Shown here: positions 45,317-55,982 of the stretch, one piece after another
Numbering within the stretch: position 1 is the first letter of the stretch
How the letters are laid out: the number at the start of each line of letters is the position of its first letter
Assembly (NCBI GenBank): GCA_003290165.1
Contig: QNQO01006993.1
Span: 248,001 to 312,000 of the forward strand
DNA: 64,000 nt
Source of the DNA: Berberis thunbergii
Lineage: Eukaryota; Streptophyta; Magnoliopsida; Ranunculales; Berberidaceae
Direction of reading: 5' to 3'
Position numbers and translations under genes: made by a program
Notes under the pieces: model-generated
Told to the model about the DNA's origin: nothing
The model's input: only the letters and a program-made list of their open reading frames with translations
The model's database searches: none

Positions 45317-48270
45317 ACATTCCACTTTCCACCCCTTTCATATTCACCGATGCTACCTATATGGATCCATTGTTTGTAAGAGATGATTTCAATTTTCACC
45401 ATCCTGATGTGGAAATTATCCAATCTTCTGATTTGGAACCAGACTTAGGATGTTCATTTTAGGAGTAAGGGATGCTCCTTTGTTGCATATCACTACTTGC
45501 GACCTATTCATGTTTAAGATCCCTATTGACTTCTAAGGAATGCGAGCTTCTTTACCGTTTCTATATGATTTTAGATGGTGTCCTTGCAGCTTTTTGGATG
45601 TGCTAGTTTATCTTGTGTCGCATGTGGTTGCTATTTTTGAGTGGACTGATCCTCAACTTTTCAAGTTGTTGGTATACGATTCCTTAACCCTTTTGACTCG
45701 TTTATATCATAAACTAGGTTTGGAGGTGAATGCTCCCTATGTTCTTCCTCGTCACTTCATGATATATCACTCATGAGGGAGAATATATGTCGGGTTGACG
45801 ACGTTAAACCAAGCGCTCCTAGGAGGCAGCCTAGCTTCAGTTGTGTCATTATGGTTAGTCTGGATTGATTTTCGAGTTCTTTCTAGTTGCATTTCACTCA
45901 TACTCGTTAGCTCCGTAACAATTTTGACTTACAACTGATACATGTAATTTTTATTATTATTACTACTATTTTTTTCATTTCTGTCCTGTATTGTTTTTAT
46001 CAATTTATCATGATGAGTCCACAGTTCTTATGTATCTGAGCGTTCATTGGTGGAAGATTTCGTCGAAATTGGTAAAAACTTTCCCATGGTAATATCCCTT
46101 TAACTCTCATCTTTTTTTTTTTTGCATTTGTCATGATCATCATTTATACATTGAGGACAATGTTTGGTTTAGGTTTGGGGGTGAGGTTTATGAGTTTTTC
46201 TGCATTTTTCAATAAATTTTGAACTAAGGGTGTGTTTGGTTGCATGGAATCCTATGCCATGGGAATCCATGAGGGGACCACTACATTTTAGGCTAAATTG
46301 ATATATCACTCCACATCCACCATTTGGTTTTGTGATCAATGGTGGAATGAAAGTCCCATGAACATGAGAATCACATGCCTTGGGGGGCCAAGGAGTGAGA
46401 TTCCCATGTTTATGGGACTTCCATTCCCACCATTGATCACAAAATCAAGTGGTGGTCAAATGGTAAATGTGGAGTGATATATCAATTTAGCCTAAAATGT
46501 AGTGGTCCCCTCAAGGATTCCCATGACATAGGATTCCATGCAACCAAACACACCCTAAAATTTATTTCACAATCTACTATTGTATTCTACTCAATCTCCA
46601 TTGAATACATAGTTAATTATGATTGTTTGAAAATTTTTCACTTTGAAAATGCATCCAGAATCTAAGTCCTTTCCAATGAAGAGGATGTGCTTTCAAGTAT
46701 GCCTGAAATTTTGAGAAATACATGCTTTCACTTGTCACCTTTATATATCAACAGGAAAACATATGGTTTGATATAATCCTTAAGTTAGGTTTATTTCATG
46801 AGATTTTTTTCAACTCGATTACTTTTTGCACTATAAGCCATATTAGCATGATTTAAAGTTGATGAGTGAGATATGAGCTAGAAAACCTTAGAATAATAGT
46901 GGAGCTTAACCCATGAAAGTTTTGAGCCATTCTTTTCTTTCCGAGTGTTAGATAAAAATACTCTAATTTTTCTTGAGTTCGCATTAAGTCGTTGATGATC
47001 TCATTATTCTCATTTTTCTTATCAATTGCTTTGAGAATGACATTTAAATTAAATTATTGCACTAAAATTTTTTAGTTTATTTAGTTGAGATGTCATAATA
47101 CCAACCTGGACTTAAGAAATGATGTAGGCAAGTTTTTCTTAAACCTTTTCTAGCCTTTTTACTTACCCACTCATTAGTTCCCTTTTGAAGCCCTTTGAGC
47201 CATTGATAGCCTTTTATTTGTTAACCCCTTATCAATACCCAATTTATCTAAGAATGTATATGGATGAATGTCAATTGAAAATGGGCAATTAGAAAGAGCA
47301 GAGTCAAATATACCATGAGTCCTCAGTGTTGAAACATTCTATTGAGTAGAATAGGAAAAACATGTAGTTGAAAATAAAAAAAGCGATGTCAAAAAAAAAA
47401 AAATGAAGAAAGTAATTGATGGTTAGAACATTGATTTACTCTTCATAGCCCTTGTGTTAGTTTAATGGGTGTATACATTCTTAGAGATTTTTCGTATACC
47501 TTTTTATTTCCATTCTTTGTTAGCCATTACCTAAGCCCCATTACAACCTATTAAAGTCTTAGTTGATCTTAAGAGATGGTTAGTTTCGTAGATGTGAGAT
47601 TAAATAAATAAAAACTATGGTGTATGATTTAACATTCTCAAAAGTAATTGATATTCCTGTCCATGAGATCATATTCATTCCATTCTTGAAAAGTTCGTTC
47701 TTCATATTACTATATGTGAGATGATTGTTTTCCATTATTTACTCTTTTCCTCACATATAAACTGAGTGAAATATCAAATCTCTGGGTGTTTCATTGTGAG
47801 TGACATGAGAGGTTTGAAGTCAAAATAAACTTTCTAAAGGAGATTTAGTAATTGTTTTACTCTGAAATAAAAAGTTATGTTGATAAGGCCATGCACACAC
47901 ACACACTTCGAGTTAGGAATAATTGATGAAATTTATTTAACCTTTTGGTATTATTAAATTGTTGTGAGACTCTTTGATATATTATTGTGAGACTGTTAGC
48001 TATTTTCAAAATTTTTTGGCAATTAAATTCTTACTCTGAGGATAATAGATTGAGTTACCATGTTTTGGAAATTTATGAGTCATAATGTTTGTGGGTAACA
48101 TTTCTGAAAATCCTCACGAGACTATAACTCGTCCACTAGAGGTAATCTAGGGGTTTAAAAGTCTTGTTGCACGTTTAAGGTAAGTGCAACCGATGATTCC
48201 TGCGAAAGTGAGTTAGATTTTATTTTATTGTTTTGCTCGAGGACTAGCAAAATATAGGTTTGGGGGTATT
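45317..48270 (+). other. 3' internal spacer of the Athila-like element
   Basis: Coding traces continue weakly to 45780. Then come GTCGGGTTGACGACG (45790), a TTGAGGACAATG...TTTGGGGGTGAGG tract (46150-46190), the MITE, and AT-rich spacer to the polypurine tract GGTTTGGGGGTATT (48257-48270) before the 3' LTR. No RT, integrase or env-like protein was seen. Confidence 0.6.
46228..46555. mobile_element. Tourist-like MITE (PIF/Harbinger)
   Basis: The ends GGGTGTGTTTGGTTGCATGG and its inverted copy carry flanking TAA duplications (46225-46227 and 46556-46558). The terminal sequence and TAA target are the PIF/Harbinger signature. Nearly all of its 328 bp is one inverted repeat, with one arm slightly longer in the middle, so RNA through it would form a hairpin of about 150 bp. 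Confidence 0.9.
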
Positions 48271-50041
48271 TGATATTCACATAATTATTACATAATATAT
48301 CCCTTAATTTATATATGTTAGTATTTCTATTATTATATTTTATAATAATTATTTCGTTTTCATGTCTTAGGAGGAATTTGAGCGTGAACAATAAAATCAT
48401 ATTAAGGCGACAATTTAAGAAATGACAATTGGTCGATTCTAGCGGTGGTACAAAGTAGAGGGACGCATATCTAAACCTAACCCTAATAAACCTAGGTCCA
48501 CCTAATTTAACCTAAGCCCAAATCCAAAATACTAACCTAAAAAACGCAAGCCCAAGATAATAGGAGAACCCTATTTAGCTCTCCTCTTCTCCTCTCTTCT
48601 TCCACGTTCCTTCTTCCTTCCTCTCTTTTCCAGCCACCACACGAATCCACCCTGCCAGCAATCCTCGCTCGTCATATCTCTCTCGTCCACACAGCCACCA
48701 CTACCACCTCCTCACACCCTGTTTCGCACACCCACAGCCGCCACCATCTACCTTCCCTCTCTCTGTTCCGTCATCCTCACCGCCGCCATCCACCTTCCAG
48801 CAACCTCGCCACCAGAATCGCAACGACCACCACAGCCGCAAAACAGAACAGAGGTGAAACAGAGAATCGCCCCTGTTTCTCCCCTCTCTCGGCCTCCTTC
48901 CTGTTTTCCTCTCTTCTCTACGGTCTCTCCCTCCTCCACTTATCTCTTCTACTCCTTCATCACCACTATCACCGAGCAACCACCTCCATCACTACCGCGA
49001 AACAGACCTCACGACAGAGAATCGCCCCTGCTCCTCTCCTCTCTGTTCTCTCTTCGTCTCGGTCTCCCTGTGTATACCGGCCACCACCCAACGCCGGTCA
49101 ATCCCGGACACACGCCCGCTCGACCAAGCAGGACCTCCATTAGCGCGCCTGCGTTCCCGCTGGGTTTCCCGCCTCCTCCCTGTTCAAATCGGGGAGAGAA
49201 AGGGGTGGCTATTATTGGCACCCAGAGTTCCCTAAGAGCCACCACAGTGCCTATAGCATCCATTTCCTCGGGATTCACATTCGTGAAGAGATGAGTTGCG
49301 GCGTACCACATCACGAGTAAATGACTACCGCTACCATGATCAGCTAAACCATTTGCCAAGGCTAAGATGAAACCACAAAGTTTCCTAGAGTTTGTTGTAT
49401 TTAAATTTATTATTTTCCTTATGCTTGAACGTTAAACACATTTGATTTATGATTTTCAATAATTTGCTTTCACTGATTATATCCTGATTAATTTTCTAGA
49501 CTAGTCAGTAGTTAGAAGTACCCTTTGTTGAAATTCAAAGCCTGATTTAATCAATTAATCTGAATTTGTGATTGTGTGTGCCGTAGTAAGACACACAATG
49601 CTAGGGGTTTAGGATTAGTTAAAATAAACCTATGATTGTGTGTGCCGTAAGAAGACACGCAATGCTAGGGGTTTATACTTTTGCTGAAATCAATTGCGAA
49701 CTTAGATTAATCTTTAGGTTAGTCATGTTAAATATTGAAAACAATATTTTTGATTACACAAATCTCAAAGAACCTGTGGTGGATTCAATGCCTTGATTTC
49801 CCTTCTCATATTCTTTAAAACTTTCTATTTTGTTTTTAATTTGATTTTTAGTTTAGATATTTTAATTGCTGTAACCCCAATTTAAATTAGTTTAAATCAA
49901 CTCTGAAATTTAATTGCAACCACAGTCCTTGTGGGATCGACCTGTACTTGCCCATTGTCTACCAGTTAGACACTGTGCACTTGCAGTTATTAAAATTAGG
50001 TTAAATTAACCCATTTATTTAGGTTAGTTAAATCTGCATCA
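48271..50041 (+). repeat. 3' LTR of the Athila-like element
   Basis: Starts TGATATTCACATAATTATT and ends AAATCTGCATCA, 1771 bp, followed by GGCAC. Confidence 0.9.
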
Positions 50042-50046
50042 GGCAC

Positions 50047-50467
50047 AGAACAACTCAGGTTCAATATATTTAGCATCTAGTACTATTTCTTATGACATGC
50101 TGTACTTGTCAATTGTTAGGCTAATGGTATCTTCATTTCTTCTAAAGGTTTGTGGTCTGCCATAACCACCTTGCATGCTCATGAAAAGAAAAACGGGATG
50201 TTATAGTTTATGTTTTTTGCTTGTATCATATTGAACTTATGCATATAATGTACTTCATGAGACTAGAATGAGGACATGGATATGTCCTTTGATTCCAGAT
50301 CTAGATAAGGGGTTGTTTCTATTAAGTAAGTTTTCATGAATATATATATATTTGAATATTTGTTATGTTGGTTGTGTTCTTTAGATCTAGCTTTTGTTCT
50401 CAGGGATTTCGGTAGATAAGGATGCTTGAGAAGGTGGTTTTTTCTTAGAAATTCTTCCAAATTACTT

Positions 50468-50500
<33 letters not shown>

Positions 50501-51345
50501 CTATGATTCAAGTTCTAAGGTGATGAAACATAACATAACTACTTTGCTCAAAAAGTGTTTGGATCAACCAAGGGGAGATTTTCTTCTCGTATGATTCAGG
50601 TTCTTGTATTCATTTTGCGATTGATTTAGTTATAGCTTTCATTTCAGTGGGAATGTTAAGTTGGTGAAATCAGAGTAGACATACTCTGTTTTAATACATA
50701 TATAAAGTTTTGATATACTCTGTTTTAATCTGAATGTACTCTCTGACAGCATCATTTTAGAAACTTGATAGTAGACATATATAGTAGTATATATGAAGTA
50801 ACAGGATGCAGACATATATAGTAGTATCCAGAGCACATAAATACATAATAAAGTTTTGATATACTCTGTTTTAATCTGAATATACTCTCTGACAGCATCA
50901 TTTTAGAAACTTGATAGGGATTATTTAACAATGATTTTCATATCTTCATACAAGCTCAAGTCTTTCATTGACTGAGCGGGCGAATTAATTAAAGTTCTCC
51001 AATAAAAGTGTGCTTTGAGGGGCATAATGTTGGGTCTAGTGTTATGAATTGCAAAGGCCCTCCTAATAGGAGAGTAGCGTGTGGGTGTAATTCTAATAGT
51101 GTTAATGGCAAATGTTGAAAAATTCTTTTTTAGGGGGTTTCATGCTCATTAATTAATACTATTAGATGAAAAGCAAAATTTTGATTGGCTGGTAACTTAA
51201 GCAATCATCAATGTAAAAGGGGCATGGTCAGATTTTTTTTCAATGATATCTTAGTTAATCAGTATTGGCTCTTTATGAATGCGGCCCTTAGCTATTTACA
51301 TTACCTTTCCTTCTTTGCACAAAGTGTCATTATCTCACATGCCAC
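50047..51345 (+). other. CACTA-1 body right of the Athila-like insertion
   Basis: Intron-like DNA with a T-run of about 31 nt (50470-50500) and a long direct repeat. No exon was recognised. Confidence 0.4.
50703..50917 (+). repeat. direct repeat of about 68 bp, two copies
   Basis: AAAGTTTTGATATACTCTG...CATCATTTTAGAAACTTGATA occurs at 50703-50770 and 50850-50917, separated by a short TATATAGTAG-rich spacer that is itself partly repeated. Confidence 0.8.
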
Positions 51346-51569
51346 TAGGTAGCATGCCTTGCAATGGAAGATATGATAGCCTGGATGCAAGAAGGTGATC
51401 AGGTAAGATATTCATATTTTAGCTAGTTTTAGTTGCAGCTTTCCTTTTTTTCCCCTCAAAATTTTCTTATGGCTGTCCTTTCATCATTGGTTGGAATATT
51501 TGATGCCACAAACAGCACCCGAAAGCGAAGGAATATGCTTATGCAAATGGCTGAAGGAAAATGCAAGGT
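51346..51569 (+). pseudogene. 6-phosphofructo-2-kinase/fructose-2,6-bisphosphatase (F2KP) exon fragments
   Basis: The first piece (about 51346-51401, between an AG and GTAAG) reads ACLAMEDMIAWMQEGDQ. The second (about 51490-51568) reads VGIFDATNSTRKRRNMLMQM then AEGKCK before GT. These are consecutive parts of the kinase domain of plant F2KP, the enzyme that sets fructose-2,6-bisphosphate levels. The acceptor of the second exon no longer reads AG. The rest of the gene is absent. Confidence 0.78.
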
Positions 51570-51709
51570 AGCACGCTAAACTCAACTGCCACCCCCCATT
51601 TCCCCTTCTTTTACTTTTTAATATTTAGGCTATTAAATGAAGATTCTTTTAATTGATAATTGTCATTGTTTGATTTGGAGTATGTTCATTAAATTATGTT
51701 GGTTTATGG

Positions 51710-51880
51710 AGGCTGAATTGGGTGAGGAGATTAGGAGGCTGCATGATGTGGGTAGGGAATGCCGTGACTGACATCATCCCAACTGTTTCAGGCTGCACTT
51801 TTTGCACTCTCTACTGCTGATGCTGATGCTGAACAAGAGTAGCCCATGAATGTTGTTTTCGCTATCCCTCACTACTATGT
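51710..51880 (+). other. possible captured exons, not recognised
   Basis: Around 51712-51770 the frame reads EAELGEEIRRLHDVGRECRD. From 51792 (after TTTCAG) it reads AALFALSTADADAEQE and reaches a stop before GTAAGC at 51880. Both look exon-like and bounded by splice-like sites, but I cannot name the genes. Confidence 0.35.
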
Positions 51881-51978
51881 AAGCTCCCTCATTACTTTTC
51901 TTTCTTTTTTTGTTTTTCAATCTAATTTTCTTGGATTGGTTTAGTCTGATTATTTTGGAGTTCGATGGTTATTATGGA

Positions 51979-52043
51979 AATTCTTTGTTAGAGCATATGA
52001 ATACAACGAAAGATGGATCAGACTATCTTTGGTACATTACAAG
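51979..52043 (+). pseudogene. beta-galactosidase (GH35) exon fragment
   Basis: Reads NSLLEHMNTTKDGSDYLWYI then TR before GTAAGC. Plant GH35 beta-galactosidases have LLEQ-NTTKD-SDYLWYTTR at this point. Only about 22 codons are present. The next downstream acceptor belongs to the sucrose-transporter exon, so splicing would join two unrelated genes. Confidence 0.7.
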
Positions 52044-52156
52044 GTAAGCAAATATAGTTGAAGAAATACTCAAAACTATTAATGCTTATCAGGATTGTTA
52101 TGATATCTTTTTTTTTTCCTTCTCATTAATGGTTTTATTTTTTCCTTTGTTATTAG

Positions 52157-53200
52157 GTTGTTCTTGGAATCAGTTCTTTTCTTATTGAACCAATGTGTCA
52201 ACGGATGGGTTCAAGACAAGTATGGGCACCAAGCAATTTCACAGTTTTTGCTTGCATGGCATCCATTGCCATCATTAGTTTGTTTTCAATTGAGGGATAT
52301 TCTGCAGGAATTCAACATGCGATGTCTCAGAACAAGGCAATCAAGATTGTTGCATTAGCTGTATTTTCAATTCTTGGCTTCCCTCTTGCTGTAAGTCCCA
52401 AGAATCCTTTTGCTATCTCCATTTTAAATCACTTTGACCTGCAAAAGGTTTGCTGATATCACCTGCACTAAATGTTTGTTACTGCAGATCACCTATAGTG
52501 TTCCTTTCTCGGTGACGTCAGAGTTAATTGCTGATTCGGGAGGCGGCCAAGGTTTCTTTCAGATTTCGTGCTATTTCATTCGGTTATCTCATTCTGTAAT
52601 TTCATACTGCCGCGACAGTAAAATTTTGTTGTTCTTAACATTTTTTTCTATAGGATTGGCTATTGGGGTTTTGAATCTTGCAATTGTTGTTCCTCAGGTA
52701 CTGTTAGACGTTTCTTTTTTGCCTAACAATTCCTTTCCTATTGATATTGCAAGTATAGTTGAAAAACAATGCTATAAATGATAAAACAAAAACAGAGCAA
52801 AAAATTATAAATTGATGTTTATGGTTTTGCAGTTGAGTATTTCTTTCAGTGGTTATCAAGTAACTTTTGTTAATAATACATACTACTTGACATATAGATC
52901 TGTCTTTTTGAGGATTTTTTAAATGTTACATGTCCGAAAAATGTGTAAAAGCATTTGTAAAATAAATTTGTTGATGTGCATAACTCTCTTTGCCTCCTCT
53001 CCGCTCTTAATCTTGTTTGTGTTCTGATTCTTGTATAGATGATTATATCACTTGGGGCAGGTCCATAGGATGCTCTTTTTGGTGGAGGAACACCAGCCTT
53101 TGTTTTGGCATCCATTTGTGCCTTTGTAGGAGGTGTTGTTGCTGTATTAAAACTGCCAAAACTTTCAAGTGTTGTTAACCCATTTGGAAGTTTAAAACAT
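52157..53200 (+). pseudogene. sucrose-proton symporter (SUT/SUC family) C-terminal fragment
   Basis: Four exons in order. 52157-52390: GISSFLIEPMCQRMGSRQVW, then the helix around IKIVALAVFSILGFPLA. 52488-52551: ITYSVPFSVTSELIADSGGG. 52654-52697: LAIGVLNLAIVVPQ. 53039 to about 53200: MIISLGAGP, a stop where Trp is expected (TAG in GP-W-DALFGGG), then PAFVLASICAFVGGV and LPKLSS. This is the last third of a plant SUT, a 12-helix plasma-membrane sucrose carrier. Introns and splice sites are kept. Without the N-terminal helices it cannot transport. Confidence 0.85.
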
Positions 53201-53461
53201 AAGTGTTGTTACATTGTCCAGTAAAGGCTTGCTTGCAATACCCATGTACTTTTGAGTTGATTGGAACACAAATATATATGTAAACAATTGATGTGTTACT
53301 TGTAGGAACAATAATACTACTGATTTTTCAATCCATTCATTGATTTGCCTCCATTCATGAAAATGTTTAAGTTTGGCACATTTAAATTTTTATTTTTTAG
53401 AAATAAAACTTATAAGATGCAATAAAAAGTCATTTGATAGCCAAAAAAAAAATATTTTTTT

Positions 53462-53722
53462 TATTTTTTGCTATGTATACTTACCATAGCGTTTTAAAAA
53501 CGCTATGGTAGAGTCTACCATAGCAGTTTTAAAACGCTATCGTATACTCTACCATAGCGTTTTTTAAACACTATAAAAGGCCAACTTTCTATAGCGTTTT
53601 AAAAACGCTATAATAGAACCTGGGTCTATTATAGTACCGGCAGACATAGCGTTTATTAAAACTCTATGGTATCCTACCATAGCATTTTTGAAACGCTATT
53701 AATGACCTTTTCTCTTGTAGTG
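53462..53722 (+). repeat. right subterminal repeats and terminus of CACTA-1
   Basis: Eight or more copies of ATAGCGTTTTAAAAACGCTA-like words, many in head-to-head palindromic pairs, ending TCTCTTGTAGTG. In this superfamily such repeats bind transposase. Confidence 0.85.
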
Positions 53723-53880
53723 ATTCGAGACTCACCAATTTACAACCAAACTGGTGGATCAAGTTTCTCACCAATTTTCGAAAGGTCGAACCACCAATGT
53801 GAGAGGTCGCGATTTCCCGACTCACCAATTTTCTTTGAGTTTGTCAAGAATTCAAGATTTCACCTACCTTAACCATAAAT
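53723..53880 (+). mobile_element. right part of the SINE-like unit split by CACTA-1
   Basis: Continues the B-box-like word (ATTCGAGACTC) and then repeats GAGAGGTCGCGATTTCCCGACTCACCAATT, a second partial copy of the same unit. With 36911-36958 it makes one tRNA-like head. Confidence 0.45.
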
Positions 53881-54652
53881 AATTATAAAATTGGGATATG
53901 ACAAATTTTATAAAGGAATGTAACTTTCAAAAAGACAATAAGAGTGTTCGGACCTATTAGGTAGATGTATGTGTGAAATCATTCTTCTTTTTATTATATA
54001 AAACTTAAAAGTTTAATAAGATTTTAATTTTTACCTGTATGTTTTTTTTATTTTTTATAAAATCAATGTTTCTAGATAACATTTCACAAAAATCATTCAA
54101 ATGAAAAGAAATATTTCAAAGGAGTTTAATTCAATTCAAGCCAATTACAAATGGTTGTTTGGCCTTGCTTATAAATAAGAGCGAGTAGCTTGCTAGACAA
54201 GTAACCAACATCTAATTTTAATTGTAGATCCCCAATTATTCCACAAACGGGCTCATTGTATTCTAGCCCAACTAATAAAAAATATATATAAAATAATTAA
54301 ATAACTGAATTGAGAGTAACTTGACGTACTCTTATTTCCATCCCTCACCCCCCCACTAGAGGTGGCACGGGATGGGATGGGACGAGATAAACCCATCCCT
54401 ATCCCATCTCGTTCATACGGGATCGGGACGGGATCAGCGCATTTCAAATTGACCATGCAATTTTAATAACTAAAATAGATCTTCAGCAAATTGCATGTTC
54501 ACACATAACCATGCTGAAAATGAAATAATAAACCAAAATGCAATCAACTAAACATAATGTAACCTATGCCATAATAAGCACATGAAGCTGTCATTGGAAT
54601 CTCTCACAAAATTTAATTTTCATGCATATCTATCCTTGCAAATGAGATGATA
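53881..54652. other. spacer between the two CACTA elements
   Basis: AT-rich. At about 54354-54440 there is CTAGAGGTGGCACGGGATGG with GGGATCGGGACGGG, wording like the ends of the hAT-like element at 7383-8330, so probably a fragment of that family. No gene. Confidence 0.5.
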
Positions 54653-54870
54653 CACTACACCAAAAAACGTAATTAGCTACACAAGGGTGGCCACGGTTCT
54701 AAGCCGTTGGTGTGTTTGCCACAGCTAAAAACCATGGCTATAGTGCCCAACGGCTTAAAACCGTGGCTAAAAAAAGGCTTGGCCATGGTTCTAAACCGTT
54801 GGTGTGTTTGCCACGGCTAAAAACCATGGCTATAGTGACCCACGGCTTAAAACCGTTGCAAAAGTGCACG
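54653..54870 (+). repeat. left terminus and subterminal repeats of CACTA-2
   Basis: CACTACACC, then repeated GCCACGGTTCTAAGCCGTTGG, AAAACCATGGCTATAG and CTTAAAACCGTGGCTA variants in both orientations. Confidence 0.85.
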
Positions 54871-54899
54871 TGTGTGGCACGTGGACGCGTGGAGAAATA

Positions 54900-55430
54900 A
54901 GTTGATTTCTCGCGGGCGAAATTTTGGGAAAAAAATTGCTTCCCGCGTTCTCCCCACTTTTCAAGCCTTTGCTTCTCCATCTCCCGCTCCATCTCCCCCT
55001 TTTCAACGAAAAAACCCTAAAATTTCAAGGAGAGGGAAAGAGAGAAGGAGAAGGAGAAGGAAAGAGAGAGGGAGAAGTCGAGCAACCCAAATAACCGTGG
55101 CTATAGTGCAGTGTCTGTGTTTGTAACAGCAACAAAACATGATGGGGTTTGGCCATCTAGCCATTCGAGCTTCGAGATCCTCCTCCTCCTTCGCAGCCTT
55201 CAATCGGTTCTCCTCTAGGGTTCTCGCATCCTCATCCAATTTCAGAGGAATTGAAAAGGCACCCCAGGTCTTCTTCTTCTCCTTCTCTATTACCCCTTTA
55301 TCTGTCTCTCTATTGCTTGGTTTGGTTGGGTTCCATTTCTCTGTAAGTCGCAAATTGGGTGATTTGATCGAATGGGTTAATTGGAATGTTGGAAGAGATG
55401 CAGCCCAGTGCTGGAAAGAAGGTTAGATCT
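54900..55430 (+). other. leader and start-exon-like fragment in CACTA-2
   Basis: A GA/CT-rich leader (55020-55080) is followed by ATG at 55139 and a Ser/Arg-rich frame, GHLAIRASRSSSSFAAFNRF, that resembles an organelle-targeting N-terminus. It then runs into a copy of the IEKAPQ exon end of the PLP-homeostasis gene (55248). The donor gene of the N-terminal part is not recognised. The fusion looks like a patchwork made during capture. Confidence 0.4.
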
Positions 55431-55982
55431 TCTCTCTTTATTTATTTTCAAGTTTTAATTTTTTAGGACTATTTGGGTATAATATTTTTGTTCTAATTGT
55501 TGTTCTTTGTTTCAGATTTGGAGAAGTTGTTGAAGAGGGGTGGAAAGCTTAAAGGTTTTGTCCTTGTCTCTCTATCTCTCTTGTTCTTTCTCCACTGAAT
55601 GTTTGTTTTCATGCTTTGTGCATTGCTTTTTGTTTAAAATTAGAATTTGGGTATATTTCAATTTGTAAAATTGATCAATCTGTACCCTTGGTTTTTTGGG
55701 GTTCTTGTTTAGTTGTTAAAGCTTAATGGTTTTTTTTTTTTTTTTTGTATGAAAGTGATTTGATCTTGTTTGGGTTGTTTGTTTTTGTGATTAGAAGACC
55801 AAGCCAGTCTCCCTCATTCGCCAAGTCTATGATGCTATTGCTAGGCATCGATGTTTTGGCGAAAACTATGTGCAGGAGTTAATTGAAAAGGCACCCCAGG
55901 TCTTCTTCTTCTCCTTCTCTATTACCCCTTTCTCTGTCTCTCTATTACTTGGTTTGGTTTGGGTTCCATTTCTCTGTAAGTA
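55248..55982 (+). repeat. direct repeat of about 98 bp inside CACTA-2
   Basis: ATTGAAAAGGCACCCCAGGT through GGTTCCATTTCTCTGTAAG occurs at 55248-55347 and 55883-55982 with a few differences. It covers the exon end (IEKAPQ) and the start of the following intron of the PLP-homeostasis gene, so one piece of captured DNA was copied twice. Confidence 0.8.
55797..55902 (+). pseudogene. pyridoxal phosphate homeostasis protein (YggS/PLPBP) exon fragment
   Basis: Reads KTKPVSLIRQVYDA, then RHRCFGENYVQELIEKAPQ before GT. The family sequence is KTKPVS-IRQVYDAGHR-FGENYVQE with a PLP-binding Lys in this region. An insertion gives IAR where relatives have G. Only this exon is present. The end of the exon is duplicated at 55248. 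Confidence 0.8.

Larger units (their letters stand above)
40938..50041 (+). mobile_element. Athila-like gypsy element lacking pol (non-autonomous), inserted in CACTA-1
   Basis: LTRs at 40938-42755 and 48271-50041 are flanked by a perfect GGCAC duplication (40933-40937 and 50042-50046). The primer-binding site next to the 5' LTR is complementary to tRNA-Asp, as in Athila. The 5.5-kb internal region holds a Gag-tail-like frame joined to a short stretch resembling the start of Athila RT, and nothing else of pol. The post-pol spacer words GTCGGGTTGACGACG and GGTTTGGGGGTGAGG are Athila/Tat features. A MITE is inserted at 46228-46555. It looks like an internally deleted element that could move only with help. 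Confidence 0.88.
36959..53722 (+). mobile_element. CACTA transposon 1 (CMC/EnSpm), non-autonomous, carrying host gene fragments
   Basis: The left terminus is CACTACAACACAAATG and the right terminus, reversed, CACTACAAGAGAAAAGG. A 3-bp ATT duplication lies at 36956-36958 and 53723-53725. Subterminal copies of a TAGCGTTTT/AAAACGCTA motif lie at both ends, most densely at 53462-53700. CACTACAA ends, 3-bp duplications and subterminal repeats together define the superfamily. No TNPA/TNPD-like transposase was found. The body carries exon fragments of at least five host genes, all on the plus strand, and a later Athila-like insertion (40938-50041) that accounts for more than half the length. Confidence 0.88.

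Noticed and set aside
37795..53200. A natural cluster of primary-metabolism genes
   Set aside because: Each gene is represented by one to four exons with no ends, and the set is enclosed by CACTA termini and an ATT duplication. Gene fragments, not a cluster.
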